DNA of 64,000 nt from Rhodanobacteraceae bacterium. Its GTDB lineage: Bacteria; Pseudomonadota; Gammaproteobacteria; Xanthomonadales; Rhodanobacteraceae. The stretch covers positions 186,001 to 250,000 of the forward strand of contig SCQU01000029.1 of assembly GCA_004299555.1 (NCBI GenBank), given 5' to 3'. Made by a program: the position numbers and the translations under genes. The notes beneath the pieces are model-generated. The model saw only the letters and a program-made list of their open reading frames with translations, was not told the origin of the DNA and ran no database searches. This document shows, piece after piece, positions 45,102 through 56,682 of the stretch. Position 1 is the first letter of the stretch. Every line of letters begins with the position of its first letter.

Positions 45102-45914
45102 GTGGACGCGGTGATCGATCTGGACGGCTATTTCCGGCGCATCGGTTACACCGGATCGCGGGTGCCGACGGTGGCGGTGCTGCACGCGATCACGCGCGCG
45201 CACGCCGAGGCGATCCCGTTCGAGAACCTCGATGTGTTGCTCGGGCACCCGATCGAGCTTGCACCGGCCGCGTTGTATCGCAAGCTCGTGGTGGAGCGCC
45301 GTGGCGGCTACTGCTTCGAGCAGAACGGCCTGCTGCTGGAAGTGCTGACGCGGCTCGGGTTTTTGGTGCGGCCGCTGAGCGCGCGGGTGCGCCTGGGTAC
45401 CGCCGATCGCAGCATCGACCTGCCGCGCACGCATCTGGTGCTCGAAGTCAGCGTTGACGGCGCGGCATGGATCACCGATGTCGGTGTCGGCTCGGCGTCG
45501 CTGACCGCGGCGCTGCGGCTGGTCGCCGATGTGGAGCAGTCCACGCCGCACGAGCCGCGCCGGCTGGTGCGCGCGGATGGCAGGTGGTATCACCAGATCT
45601 GGCGCGGTGGCGCGTGGGTCGATGTGTATGAATTCACCGGCGAGGTGATGCCGCTGATCGATCGCACGCTTGCCAACTGGTACACCAGCACGCACCCGCA
45701 GTCGAAGTTCCGCCGCGACCTGTTGGTGGCGCTGGCACGGCGTGATGGCCGGCGCGTGGCGTTGCACGGTCACGAATTGTCGTTTTACGCCCATACCGGC
45801 GCGGCCGAACACCGCGATGTTTCGGCACCCGGCCAGTTGCTGGCGGCGCTGCGTGATGAATTCGGGATCGAGCTACCCGCCGGTACGCGCATCCGGTGGC
45901 CGCTGGCGGCGTGA
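45102..45914 (+). CDS. nat: arylamine N-acetyltransferase
   Basis: The protein is 270 residues from GTG 45102. The catalytic triad is Cys71 in RRGGYCFEQN, His111 in LPRTHLVLEV and Asp126 in WITDVGVGS. NAT transfers acetyl from acetyl-CoA to arylamines and hydrazines. Length is normal. It follows pnuT by 69 bases and may be transcribed with it, but no thiamine link is known. Confidence 0.94.
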   Translation: MDAVIDLDGYFRRIGYTGSRVPTVAVLHAITRAHAEAIPFENLDVLLGHPIELAPAALYRKLVVERRGGYCFEQNGLLLEVLTRLGFLVRPLSARVRLGTADRSIDLPRTHLVLEVSVDGAAWITDVGVGSASLTAALRLVADVEQSTPHEPRRLVRADGRWYHQIWRGGAWVDVYEFTGEVMPLIDRTLANWYTSTHPQSKFRRDLLVALARRDGRRVALHGHELSFYAHTGAAEHRDVSAPGQLLAALRDEFGIELPAGTRIRWPLAA

Positions 45915-45924
45915 CCCGGTGGAT

Positions 45925-46000
45925 TGGCGCTCCATGCGAGACTCGAACTCGCGTTACCGCCGTGAGAGGGCGATGTCCTGGGCCACTAGACGAAGGGAGC
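45925..46000 (-). tRNA. tRNA-Glu (anticodon CUC)
   Basis: The 76-base cloverleaf is read on the minus strand from G46000 to A45925 and ends with an encoded CCA. The anticodon loop reads CCTCTCACGG with CTC at positions 34-36. The D-arm (GTCTAGTGGCCCAGGAC) and T-arm (GCGAGTTCGAGTCTCGC) are typical of tRNA-Glu. In the acceptor stem, position 6 is C and position 67 is T, a mismatch; the other six pairs are canonical. It decodes GAG. Confidence 0.93.
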
Positions 46001-46040
46001 GTGGGCCGTGCCAGCGCGCTAGTATAGCGAACTTCATGCT

Positions 46041-47459
46041 GTGAATCCGCGGCGTGTCACTCCGGATGGATACCTTCGTTTGAGCTCCGATTCTGCAGAC
46101 CCTACAGCCTTTTCGCCGACTCCCCGCGTGATCCCGCGCGATCAACACAACCTGTCCCGCAAACAGATCAGCCGCGGCGCGTTGAAGGTGTTGTATACGC
46201 TCAAGGACGCCGGTTTTCGCGGTTGCCTCGTGGGGGGCGCGGTGCGCGACCTGCTGCTGGGGCGCAAGCCCAAGGACTTCGACGTTGCCACCGACGCGAC
46301 GCCCGAAGAGGTCAGGAAGCTCTTCCGCAATTGCCGCCTGATCGGGCGCCGGTTCCGGCTGGCGCATGTGATCTTCGGCCCGGAGATCGTTGAAGTCGCG
46401 ACGTTCCGTGGTACCGGCGATGGCGAGGACAGCGAAGACCACCACGTGGTCGACGGCCGCATCGTGCGCGACAATGTGTGGGGGACCATCGAAGAGGACG
46501 CGGTGCGGCGCGATTTCCGCGTCAATGCGCTGTACTACGACATCGCCGATTTCAGCGTGCTCGACTTTGTCGGCGGCATCGAGGATCTCGAACGCAAGGA
46601 ATTACGCCTGATCGGCGACCCGGTCACGCGCTACCACGAAGATCCGGTGCGGATGCTGCGTGCGGCGCGGCTCGCGGCCAAGCTTGGATTCACGATTGAC
46701 CCCGCGGCCGCGGCACCGTTTCGCGACTGCGGCGCGCTGCTGGCCGAGGCGCCACCCGCGCGCCTGTTCGATGAGTGCCAAAAGATGTTTCTGGCCGGCT
46801 ACGGGCTGGCGAGCTTCCGCAAGCTGCTGGAATGCGGGCTGCTGCGGCAACTGTTTCCCGGCGCGGTGCGCGCGCTTGCCAATGATGCGTCGGGTGCGCT
46901 GCGGACGCTGATGGAGCAGGGCTTTGCCGGCACCGATGCACGCGTGGCGGAGGGGCGCCCGGTCACGCCGGCGTTCCTGTTCGCGGTGCTGCTCTGGGGT
47001 GAGGTGGAGCCGCTGGCGAGGCAGTTGCACGCGGAAGGCGTGCCGCCGTCACTGGCCTGGCAGCGTGCGGGGCACAGGGTCATGGCCGATGCGGGCAAAC
47101 GGGTGTCGATCCCGCACCGGTTTGGCTACGCGATTGAGGAAATCTGGGCGCTGCAGCCGCGCTTTGCCGAACGCACGCGCAAACGGGTGTTCCGTTTGCT
47201 GGCGCATCCGCGGTTCCGTGCCGCCTATGATTTCCTGTTGCTGCGCGCCGGTGAATCGGATGCTGTGCGTGGGTCGGGCGAGTGGTGGACCCGCGCGCAG
47301 ACACTGGCGCCCGAGGAGCTGTCGGCGTTGCTGGCGCCCAGGACGGCGGCCAAGCCGGGTGACACAACGGACGCCAAACCCGCCGGCACGCGCCGGCGTC
47401 ACCGGCGTGGCGGCGGCCGGCGCAAAAAGGCGGCGGCCACGCCTGAAACACCCGAGTGA
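46041..47459 (+). CDS. pcnB: poly(A) polymerase I
   Basis: The protein is 472 residues from GTG 46041. The nucleotidyltransferase head has LVGGAVRDLLLGRKPKDFDVAT with the catalytic Asp pair, and RNCRLIGRRFRLAHVIFGPEIVEVATFRG is the PcnB-specific stretch that separates it from CCA-adding enzymes. RRDFRVNALYY and the neck/body follow. The C-terminus is a basic RNA-binding tail (RRRHRRGGGRRKK). folK begins three bases after the stop, a conserved pairing. Confidence 0.94.
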   Translation: MNPRRVTPDGYLRLSSDSADPTAFSPTPRVIPRDQHNLSRKQISRGALKVLYTLKDAGFRGCLVGGAVRDLLLGRKPKDFDVATDATPEEVRKLFRNCRLIGRRFRLAHVIFGPEIVEVATFRGTGDGEDSEDHHVVDGRIVRDNVWGTIEEDAVRRDFRVNALYYDIADFSVLDFVGGIEDLERKELRLIGDPVTRYHEDPVRMLRAARLAAKLGFTIDPAAAAPFRDCGALLAEAPPARLFDECQKMFLAGYGLASFRKLLECGLLRQLFPGAVRALANDASGALRTLMEQGFAGTDARVAEGRPVTPAFLFAVLLWGEVEPLARQLHAEGVPPSLAWQRAGHRVMADAGKRVSIPHRFGYAIEEIWALQPRFAERTRKRVFRLLAHPRFRAAYDFLLLRAGESDAVRGSGEWWTRAQTLAPEELSALLAPRTAAKPGDTTDAKPAGTRRRHRRGGGRRKKAAATPETPE

Positions 47460-47462
47460 CCC

Positions 47463-47948
47463 ATGCCGGTACTGGACGCGTATGTCGCATTGGGCAGCAA
47501 CCTCGATGACCCGCGCGCGCAGGTCGAGCGGGGGTTTGCGGCGCTGGCGGCGTTACCGCGCACCCGCCTGAGGGCGCGCTCGCACCTGTATCGCACGCCG
47601 CCATGGGGTGTCCTGGAGCAGCCCGATTTCATCAACGCAGCCGCGTGGTTGGCGACCGAGTTGCCAGCGCGCGGGTTGTTGCGGGCGTTGCTGGCGCTGG
47701 AGGTGCGCGCCGGCCGGGTGCGCGGCCGGCGCAACGGGCCACGGGTGCTGGACCTTGACCTGCTGGTGTATGGCGACGCCGTAGTCGATGAGCCTGGTCT
47801 TGTCCTGCCGCATCCGCGTTTGCATGCACGCGCGTTCGTATTGTTGCCGCTGGCGGACGTCGCGCCCGGGCTGGTGGTCCCGGGACAGGGGTGCGTGGCC
47901 GGGCTGCTGGCCAGGGTGGACGCCGAAGGCTGCGTACGCCTCGACTGA
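47463..47948 (+). CDS. folK: HPPK, 6-hydroxymethyl-7,8-dihydropterin pyrophosphokinase
   Basis: The 161-residue enzyme carries out a folate-pathway step. VALGSNLDDPRAQV and HLYRTPPWGVLEQPDFINAA are the pterin and loop regions, and RNGPRVLDLDLLVYGD carries the two Mg-binding aspartates. LPHPRLHARAFVLLPLADVAP closes the site. Overlapping context with pcnB is usual. Downstream lies a run of nine C (47961-47969) in a short gap before ribF. Confidence 0.94.
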   Translation: MPVLDAYVALGSNLDDPRAQVERGFAALAALPRTRLRARSHLYRTPPWGVLEQPDFINAAAWLATELPARGLLRALLALEVRAGRVRGRRNGPRVLDLDLLVYGDAVVDEPGLVLPHPRLHARAFVLLPLADVAPGLVVPGQGCVAGLLARVDAEGCVRLD

Positions 47949-48010
47949 GTGGCGGCGCTGCCCCCCCCCAAACCAGACGCGCGTATGCTGCGGTGCGACA
48001 CGATCGCAAA

Positions 48011-48016
48011 TATACT
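48011..48016 (+). promoter_or_regulatory. candidate -10 box immediately before ribF
   Basis: TATACT matches five of six bases of TATAAT and ends six bases before the ribF ATG at 48023. A start seven bases downstream would fall on the A of that ATG, giving a leaderless mRNA. No good -35 hexamer is present 16-18 bases upstream. Confidence 0.3.
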
Positions 48017-48022
48017 CGGCCG

Positions 48023-48975
48023 ATGCTGAGGGTTTACCGTGACATTGCGGGGCCGAGCCTGGCGCCGCGCGGCAGCGTGCTTACGATCGGCGCGTTCGAC
48101 GGCCTGCATCGCGGGCATGCGGCGCTGCTGGAGCGCGTGTGCGAGCGCGCACGCACGCTGGCGTTGACGCCGGCCGCCATCAGCTTCGAGCCGCTGCCGC
48201 GCGGATATTTTTCGCCGGTACCGCTCAAGCGTTTGTCGTCGGTGCGCGAAAAACTGGCCGGGTTCGACGCGGCCGGGATCGAACTGCTGCTGTTGCTGCG
48301 GTTTGGTGCGCGGCTGGCGACGATGGGTGCCGAGGCATTCGTGCGCCAGGTGCTGATCGCGCGGATGAGCGCGCGCGAGATCTGGGTTGGCGCCAACTTC
48401 CGCTTTGGCCACAACCGCACCGGCGACGTCGAGCTGCTGCGGGCGCTCGAAAGTGAAGGCAACTACGCGGTGCGGGTGCTGGATGCCGTCAGCGTCGGCG
48501 ACGGCGAGCGGATTTCGGCCTCGCGGGTACGCGGTGCGCTTGGCAGCGGCGACTTTGCGCACGCGCGCGAGCTGCTGGGGCGCCCATTCACGCTCAGCGG
48601 GCGCGTGGTGCCTGGGCGGCACCTTGGACACACGCTTGGCTATCCAACCGCGAACATCCGCCTGGGCAAGCGCGTGTCGCCCATTGGCGGCATCTTTGCG
48701 GTGCGCGCGCGGGTCGACGGGCGCTGGTGGCCGGGCGTCGCCAGCCTTGGCGTGCGTCCGACGGTCGCCGGCGGCGGCGAGCCGCTGCTGGAAGTCCACC
48801 TGTTCGACTTTGCCGGCGACCTGTACGGCCAGCGCCTTGAGGTCGAGTTTGCAGCCAAGTTGCGCGACGAGGAAAAATTTGCCGATCTGGCTGCGCTGCG
48901 TGCGCAGATGGATCGCGATGCCGCCGCCGCGCGGCGCATTCTTGTCAATACCACACCTGCTTCCGGAGCGCTCGC

Positions 48976-48979
<4 letters not shown>
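48023..48979 (+). CDS. ribF: bifunctional riboflavin kinase/FAD synthetase
   Basis: The 318-residue protein has an N-terminal FAD-synthetase domain with [18 protein letters not shown] and [15 protein letters not shown], and a C-terminal riboflavin-kinase domain with [20 protein letters not shown] and [19 protein letters not shown]. Length is normal. The stop overlaps the ileS GTG (GTGA), a very common bacterial coupling. Confidence 0.95.
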
Positions 48980-51891
<2,912 letters not shown>

Positions 51892-51964
51892 GCGCCGGAT
51901 TGGTGTGGAATGGGCGCTGGCGGCCATGCCGCCGGCGAAGGCATGGGGAACCAGGGAGAACAAC

Positions 51965-53953
51965 ATGAAGCCTGTAACGCACTGGCTGGTGGGGCTGCTG
52001 CTGTGCGGGTTGGCGATGGTTGCGCTGGCCGGTCCGGTGTCGTTTGCCGATCTCGCGCGCCATCCGCGGTACACGATGGTGAAGATTTCGCCGGATGGCA
52101 CGCATATCGCCGCGTCCGCGGTACTGGCCAATGGACAGACGGTGCTGTCGCTCGTGGATCTCGCTACCCGCAAGGGGGTCAACATCACACCGCGCGAAGG
52201 CGATGATGTCGAGGATTTCTGGTGGGTGTCGCCAAAGTACGTGGTGTACGACGAGTCCGAGCATTTGGGCGGTTGGGATGCGCCGCTTGCAACCGGTGAG
52301 CTCTACAGCGTCGAGGCCGACGGCGGCAGCCCGACGATGATCTACGGTTACCGCATGAACAGCACGGAGGCCGGCACCCGCATCCAGCATGCCGAGCCCG
52401 AAGCTGGCTCGGCTGCGTTCCTTGCGCGCATCGACGGCGACCCGTACCACATCCTGGTGACGGTCACCCCATGGTCCGCCACGGGATCGCTTGGTACGCT
52501 GACCTTTGTGTACCGGATGGACGTGCGTGACGGGGTGAAGACCCGCGTCGCCAGCGCGCCGATCCGCGAAGCGTCTTTTCTGGCCGACCATCATGGCCAT
52601 GTGCGGTTTGCCTTCGGCAATGACATCGACGGTCATGCGCGCATCTACATGCGTGGCACCGATGGTGGCGACTGGCAATTGCTCGGTCAGGCCAGCCAGG
52701 ATCGTGACTGGCCGATCGCCTTCAGTGCCGATGACCGGACTGTGTGGGTGGCATGCCCCGGCAAGCCGAGCGGGTTTGGCGTCTGCAGGCTTGATCCGGC
52801 CACGCGGCAGCTGACGCACGTCTGGCACAATCGGGCCGTCGAGTCCACCACGCTGGCGCAGGGGCTGGCCGAGGATTCGGTGATCGGCGTGCGTTTCACC
52901 GACGGCCGGCCCGCGATTTCGGTGTTCGACAATCAGGCGCCGGGCGTCAAGGCGCTCATCGGATTGATGCAGCAGTATCCTGGCGAGGACGTACACTTTG
53001 TATCCGGCACCGCCGACGGCAGCAAGGCCATCGCGCTGGTGCAGGCCGACGTCGATCCCGGTACGTTCTTCCTGTACGACCGCGCGGCCAACAAGTTCTC
53101 GCCGCTGTTGCAACGCGCGGCGTGGATCGATCCGGACCAGCTCGGCCGGGCGGTGCCATACACCTTCAAGACCCGCGACGGCCTGACCGAGCAGGGTTAT
53201 GTGACCTATCCGCCGGGCAAGCAGGGTGCCAGGGATCTGCCATTGGTGGTCTTTGTGCATGGCGGGCCGTACGGCATTCGTGACTGGTGGCGATACGACC
53301 CGTACGTGCAGGCACTGGCCACGCGCGGCTACGCGGTGCTGCAGGTCAACTATCGCGGTTCGGGTGGCTATGGCTATGCGTTCGAACAGGCCGGCTGGCA
53401 CCAGTGGGGCGCCAAGATGCAGGACGACGTCACCGACGCCACCCGCTGGGCCATTGCACAAGGCATTGCCGACAAGAACCGGATCTGCATTTACGGCGGC
53501 AGTTATGGCGGCTACGCGGCGCTGGAAGGCGCGGTTGATGCGCCTGACCTATACAAATGCACGATCGGCTACGTCGGCGTCTACAACCTGCCGGCCATGC
53601 TGGACAGAAGGGATGCGGCCGAGACGCTGTATGCCACCGACTTCTGGAAACGGACGATGGGCACGGACCAGACGGTGCTGGAACAGCACTCGCCGATCTA
53701 CCAGTTGAACAACCTGAAAGCCAAGGTGATGTTGATCGTTGGCGGCCGTGACACGATCGTGCCACCTTCGCAAGGCGAGGATCTGCGCATGGCGTTGTTG
53801 CAGCGGGGCATCAAGCCGGTGTGGCTGTACAAGGCTGGCGAGTGGCACGGTTTCTACGATCCGGCCAACATCGCCGAGCTGTTCGCCAAGGTCGACGCGT
53901 TCGTGGCGGCGAACATTGGCCCGGGGGTGGCTGCAGCGCCGGCCAAGCAGTAG
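51965..53953 (+). CDS. S9-family prolyl oligopeptidase, secreted
   Basis: The protein is 662 residues from ATG 51965 with GGGAG upstream. The signal peptide is THWLVGLLLCGLAMVALA. A β-propeller half (VKISPDGTHIAASAVL, FSADDRTVWVACPG) is followed by an α/β-hydrolase domain with VHGGPYG (oxyanion), nucleophile Ser513 in GGSYGGYAALEG, Asp in LIVGGRDTIVP and His in GEWHGFYDPANI. Dipeptidyl/oligopeptidase activity in the periplasm is expected. It sits between ileS and lspA, where it is not usual. Confidence 0.88.
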   Translation: MKPVTHWLVGLLLCGLAMVALAGPVSFADLARHPRYTMVKISPDGTHIAASAVLANGQTVLSLVDLATRKGVNITPREGDDVEDFWWVSPKYVVYDESEHLGGWDAPLATGELYSVEADGGSPTMIYGYRMNSTEAGTRIQHAEPEAGSAAFLARIDGDPYHILVTVTPWSATGSLGTLTFVYRMDVRDGVKTRVASAPIREASFLADHHGHVRFAFGNDIDGHARIYMRGTDGGDWQLLGQASQDRDWPIAFSADDRTVWVACPGKPSGFGVCRLDPATRQLTHVWHNRAVESTTLAQGLAEDSVIGVRFTDGRPAISVFDNQAPGVKALIGLMQQYPGEDVHFVSGTADGSKAIALVQADVDPGTFFLYDRAANKFSPLLQRAAWIDPDQLGRAVPYTFKTRDGLTEQGYVTYPPGKQGARDLPLVVFVHGGPYGIRDWWRYDPYVQALATRGYAVLQVNYRGSGGYGYAFEQAGWHQWGAKMQDDVTDATRWAIAQGIADKNRICIYGGSYGGYAALEGAVDAPDLYKCTIGYVGVYNLPAMLDRRDAAETLYATDFWKRTMGTDQTVLEQHSPIYQLNNLKAKVMLIVGGRDTIVPPSQGEDLRMALLQRGIKPVWLYKAGEWHGFYDPANIAELFAKVDAFVAANIGPGVAAAPAKQ

Positions 53954-53984
53954 GCAACGCCTGACCCGGTGTAAAAAGCCATCC

Positions 53985-54201
53985 CCCTTGATCCCCCTTC
54001 CTGCGGAAGGGGGAAGGCAGCGTCGATCCCTTCTTGCGGAAGGGGGGAAGGCAGCGTCGATCCCTCCCTGCGGAAGGGGGAAGGCAGCGTCGATCCCTTC
54101 TTGCGGAAGGGGGAGACAAACCCAACGGCTTCAGTTGGCGAAGAACCACCAACCTCCTTCGGCGAGGGGAAGGTAGGCCAACCCCCTTCGGGACGAAGGG
54201 G
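53985..54201. repeat. tandem hairpin repeat array
   Basis: Four copies of a 33-34-base unit start their TGCGGAAGG core at 54002, 54035, 54069 and 54102. Each unit is a CCCTTC(C/T)TGCGGAAGGG hairpin plus GCAGCGTCGATCC. The first is a perfect 10-bp stem with a TGC loop. A related hairpin, CCCCTTCGGGACGAAGGGG, lies at 54183-54201. The array separates the convergent S9 and QEGLA genes and could act as a bidirectional terminator or REP-type element. No gene is seen in 53954-54244. Confidence 0.8.
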
Positions 54202-54244
54202 TCGACGCGCAGCGTCGGGGGGGTGCGGCTCCGTCGCGGCGCAC

Positions 54245-55498
54245 TCACTCCCACTCGCCGATCCGCCCCATGTGGATGCGGTTGGCGAACAGCGAGAACG
54301 CGAGCTTGGCTGCCAGGCCCTGCGAGCGCCGCAGCCACGGCGGCAGGTAGGCCGGTGCCGCCACCGAGCCATCGGCAAAGCACGGGCGCAGCGCGATGGC
54401 GTCTTCGAGCGCCAGCTTGCCCGCGAACAGGTGGGCCAGCAAATCCAGCCGACGGCGCTTCAAGGCCCAACGGAAGAAGGTATGGACGGTCAAGAGACCG
54501 GCAAGATACACGTTGTCCTTGGTGAACGCGGCGCCGCCGGTCACCGGCACTCCGCGGTACACGCGTTGGGTCGAATGGAAGCTGTCGGTGATGCCTTGGC
54601 CGTGCGCACGGAACCAGCGGTAGGTTTCGATGAAGTCCGCGCCGTCGAGCGCCCGGTCGATGGCAAGGATGCGCAGGCTGATGCGCTGGAGCCGTGCGAT
54701 GTCGATTGATCCCGACATCAGTTCCGCGAACACGGCCAGTCCCTCCTGGGTGGCCGTGGCGCGGGGCGCGGTGCGCGCCAGCGACTTCAGCACCGGCTGT
54801 GCGCGGCCGTTGCGCGCGGTCAGCGTATGCACGAAGGCTTCATGTGCCAGCAGCTGGGAACGGTCGTACTCGGAAAAACACGTCGCCCCGCGCAGCCGGA
54901 TGCGCGTCGCGCCGGCGGCCGCCTTGGCGGTGAGGTCAGGGTCGATTTCCACCCCCACCTTGCGGGCACCAAACATTGCATCAACCTCGGCCTGGACTTC
55001 ATCGCGCAGCACTTGGGCCGGAATGCAGTATTCGGCTTCGGGCAAGGCTTCGCCGTCGCCCAATTCTTCCGCGATCTGCAGGAAGTAGCGGGCCGCGTCG
55101 AGATTGGTCTGGCCGCCGCCGGGCAGGACGTCGCCGGGCCGGCCGTAGAGTGCGATCGAAGGCGCCGTGACATTGGCCGTGCCGACGGCTTCCAGCATGC
55201 CGGCGGCGGTTTGCCAGGACGCCGCGCTGCGTGCAAGGTAGGCGCCCAACGGTTGCGTGGTATCCGCGGCCGCGGCGATCGCGGCGAGCTCGGCGCGCTG
55301 CGCGGAGAAATCCGGCCGGTGGTAGGCAAAATGCGGCAGGGCCTCGTGCCCGCGCTTGAGAGCCTCCAGGAATTGCCGTTCGACCGCGGCCGGCCACGCG
55401 ACCGTGTCGAGCACGCGGATATGGCGTACTGCCGTTACCAGCCGGCGGTCAAGTCCGGCGCAGCGTTCGATGGCGGCGGCTGGCGCGGCGTTGTTCAT
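54245..55498 (-). CDS. QEGLA-motif protein (DUF1704 family, putative metallopeptidase)
   Basis: The 417-residue protein matches the flavohemoglobin-expression-modulating QEGLA family. Landmarks are AHEAFVHTLTARNG with H219-E220 and H224 (HExxxH), and TQEGLAVFAELMSG with E252 and E259. Eukaryotic relatives (MATCAP) are zinc carboxypeptidases using the same HExxxH plus a distal Glu, so a metallopeptidase role is plausible. The bacterial substrate is unknown. It is on the same strand as rsgA, 15 bases after it. Confidence 0.85.
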   Translation of the reverse strand: MNNAAPAAAIERCAGLDRRLVTAVRHIRVLDTVAWPAAVERQFLEALKRGHEALPHFAYHRPDFSAQRAELAAIAAAADTTQPLGAYLARSAASWQTAAGMLEAVGTANVTAPSIALYGRPGDVLPGGGQTNLDAARYFLQIAEELGDGEALPEAEYCIPAQVLRDEVQAEVDAMFGARKVGVEIDPDLTAKAAAGATRIRLRGATCFSEYDRSQLLAHEAFVHTLTARNGRAQPVLKSLARTAPRATATQEGLAVFAELMSGSIDIARLQRISLRILAIDRALDGADFIETYRWFRAHGQGITDSFHSTQRVYRGVPVTGGAAFTKDNVYLAGLLTVHTFFRWALKRRRLDLLAHLFAGKLALEDAIALRPCFADGSVAAPAYLPPWLRRSQGLAAKLAFSLFANRIHMGRIGEWE

Positions 55499-55513
55499 GA
55501 CGGCTCGGCGTCA

Positions 55514-56572
55514 TCAGCGTTCCTGCCAGTCGCGGCGGCGCTGCGTGCGGATGGGCTCGTGGCCGCCCTGCAGGCGGTCCTCCAGGCGCGCCGCCTGCTC
55601 GTCGCGCTGGTCGTGCAGTTTCAAATACTGCCGCCAGCGCGCGGCATCGAGTTCGCCCGCTTCCAGGGCCGCGCGTACCGCGCAGCCGGGTTCGTTGCCG
55701 TGACTGCAGTCGGCGAAGCGGCATTGCTCGGTGAGGGTGTCGATGTCGTCAAACAGTCCCAGGGCTTCCTCACCCGTCAGCTTGAGTTCGCGCATGCCGG
55801 GGGTGTCGATGAGGCACGCCCCGCCGGGCAGCGGCAACAGCGCGCGGTGGGTGGTCGTGTGGCGCCCGCGGCCGTCACCGTTGTGGGTGGCGCCGGTGGC
55901 CATTTTGTCCTCGCCCAGCAGCGTGTTGGTGAGGGTGGATTTGCCGGCGCCCGACGAGCCGACCAGCGCGGCGGTGATGCCGGCGCCAAGGTACGGGGCC
56001 AGGACCGGGACGCTGGCCGCGTCCTTGCCGTTGATGCTGTGGATGGGGATGTTCGCCGGCAGGCGTTCACGGAGTGCCGTCGTGGCGGTTGCCATCGCGG
56101 CCGCGTCCACCTTGTCCTGCTTGGTCAGCACCACCACCGCCTGCGCGCCGGAGCCTTCGACGAGGGCCAGGTAGCGTTCGATGCGCGCCGGATTGAAGTC
56201 ACCGTCGAGGCCCGTCAACACCAGTACCACGTCGATGTTGGTGGCGATCACTTGTCGCTCGTACCGGTCGCCGGCGGCGGCGCGTTCGAGCACGCCGCGG
56301 CGTGGTAGCACGGCTGCAATGTGGGGTGGCGTACCGGCGTCGATGACCACGAAGTCACCCACCGCCGGACGGTCGGCGGGGTCCAGGCCGCGTTTCAGGA
56401 ACCTGGGTGCCGGCTGCGCGTTGAAGACGCGTTCGCCGTCGTGGACTTCGTAGCCGGCGCGGTGTTGGGCCGATACCCGTGCCAGGGTCTGGTGGGCGTC
56501 GAGTACGGGCAGGTTGCCGCGCCAACCGATACGGTGCGCGGGGGCAAGCGGGTGCTGCGGAATGGAAGCCAT
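55514..56572 (-). CDS. rsgA: small ribosomal subunit biogenesis GTPase RsgA
   Basis: The 352-residue circularly permuted GTPase matures the 30S subunit. Motif order is G4 (VLTKQDKVD), G1 (GSSGAGKSTLTN), switch/G2 (GDGRGRHTTTHR) and G3 (LIDTPGMREL). An N-terminal OB fold precedes it, and a C-terminal zinc finger (CRFADCSHGNEPGCAV) follows. All are intact. The C-terminal tail is a basic helix as usual. Confidence 0.95.
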   Translation of the reverse strand: MASIPQHPLAPAHRIGWRGNLPVLDAHQTLARVSAQHRAGYEVHDGERVFNAQPAPRFLKRGLDPADRPAVGDFVVIDAGTPPHIAAVLPRRGVLERAAAGDRYERQVIATNIDVVLVLTGLDGDFNPARIERYLALVEGSGAQAVVVLTKQDKVDAAAMATATTALRERLPANIPIHSINGKDAASVPVLAPYLGAGITAALVGSSGAGKSTLTNTLLGEDKMATGATHNGDGRGRHTTTHRALLPLPGGACLIDTPGMRELKLTGEEALGLFDDIDTLTEQCRFADCSHGNEPGCAVRAALEAGELDAARWRQYLKLHDQRDEQAARLEDRLQGGHEPIRTQRRRDWQER

Positions 56573-56682
56573 GGCGCGGAGTCGCCGAAGGAGAACCGGT
56601 AGGAACCTGGGAATGCCGAAACGGTGGTGTCAGGACAGCGGTGTTGGCGCTAGCATGACGGATTCAAGGAGTGTTTGCAGCC

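Noticed and set aside
47961-47969. Run of nine C before ribF as a phase-variable tract.
   Set aside because: It is outside the coding region and not positioned between promoter elements; chance in GC-rich DNA, or a sequencing artefact, is simpler.
53985-54120. Regularly spaced repeats resembling a CRISPR array.
   Set aside because: The units are directly tandem with no unique spacers, and each is a hairpin; no cas genes are nearby.
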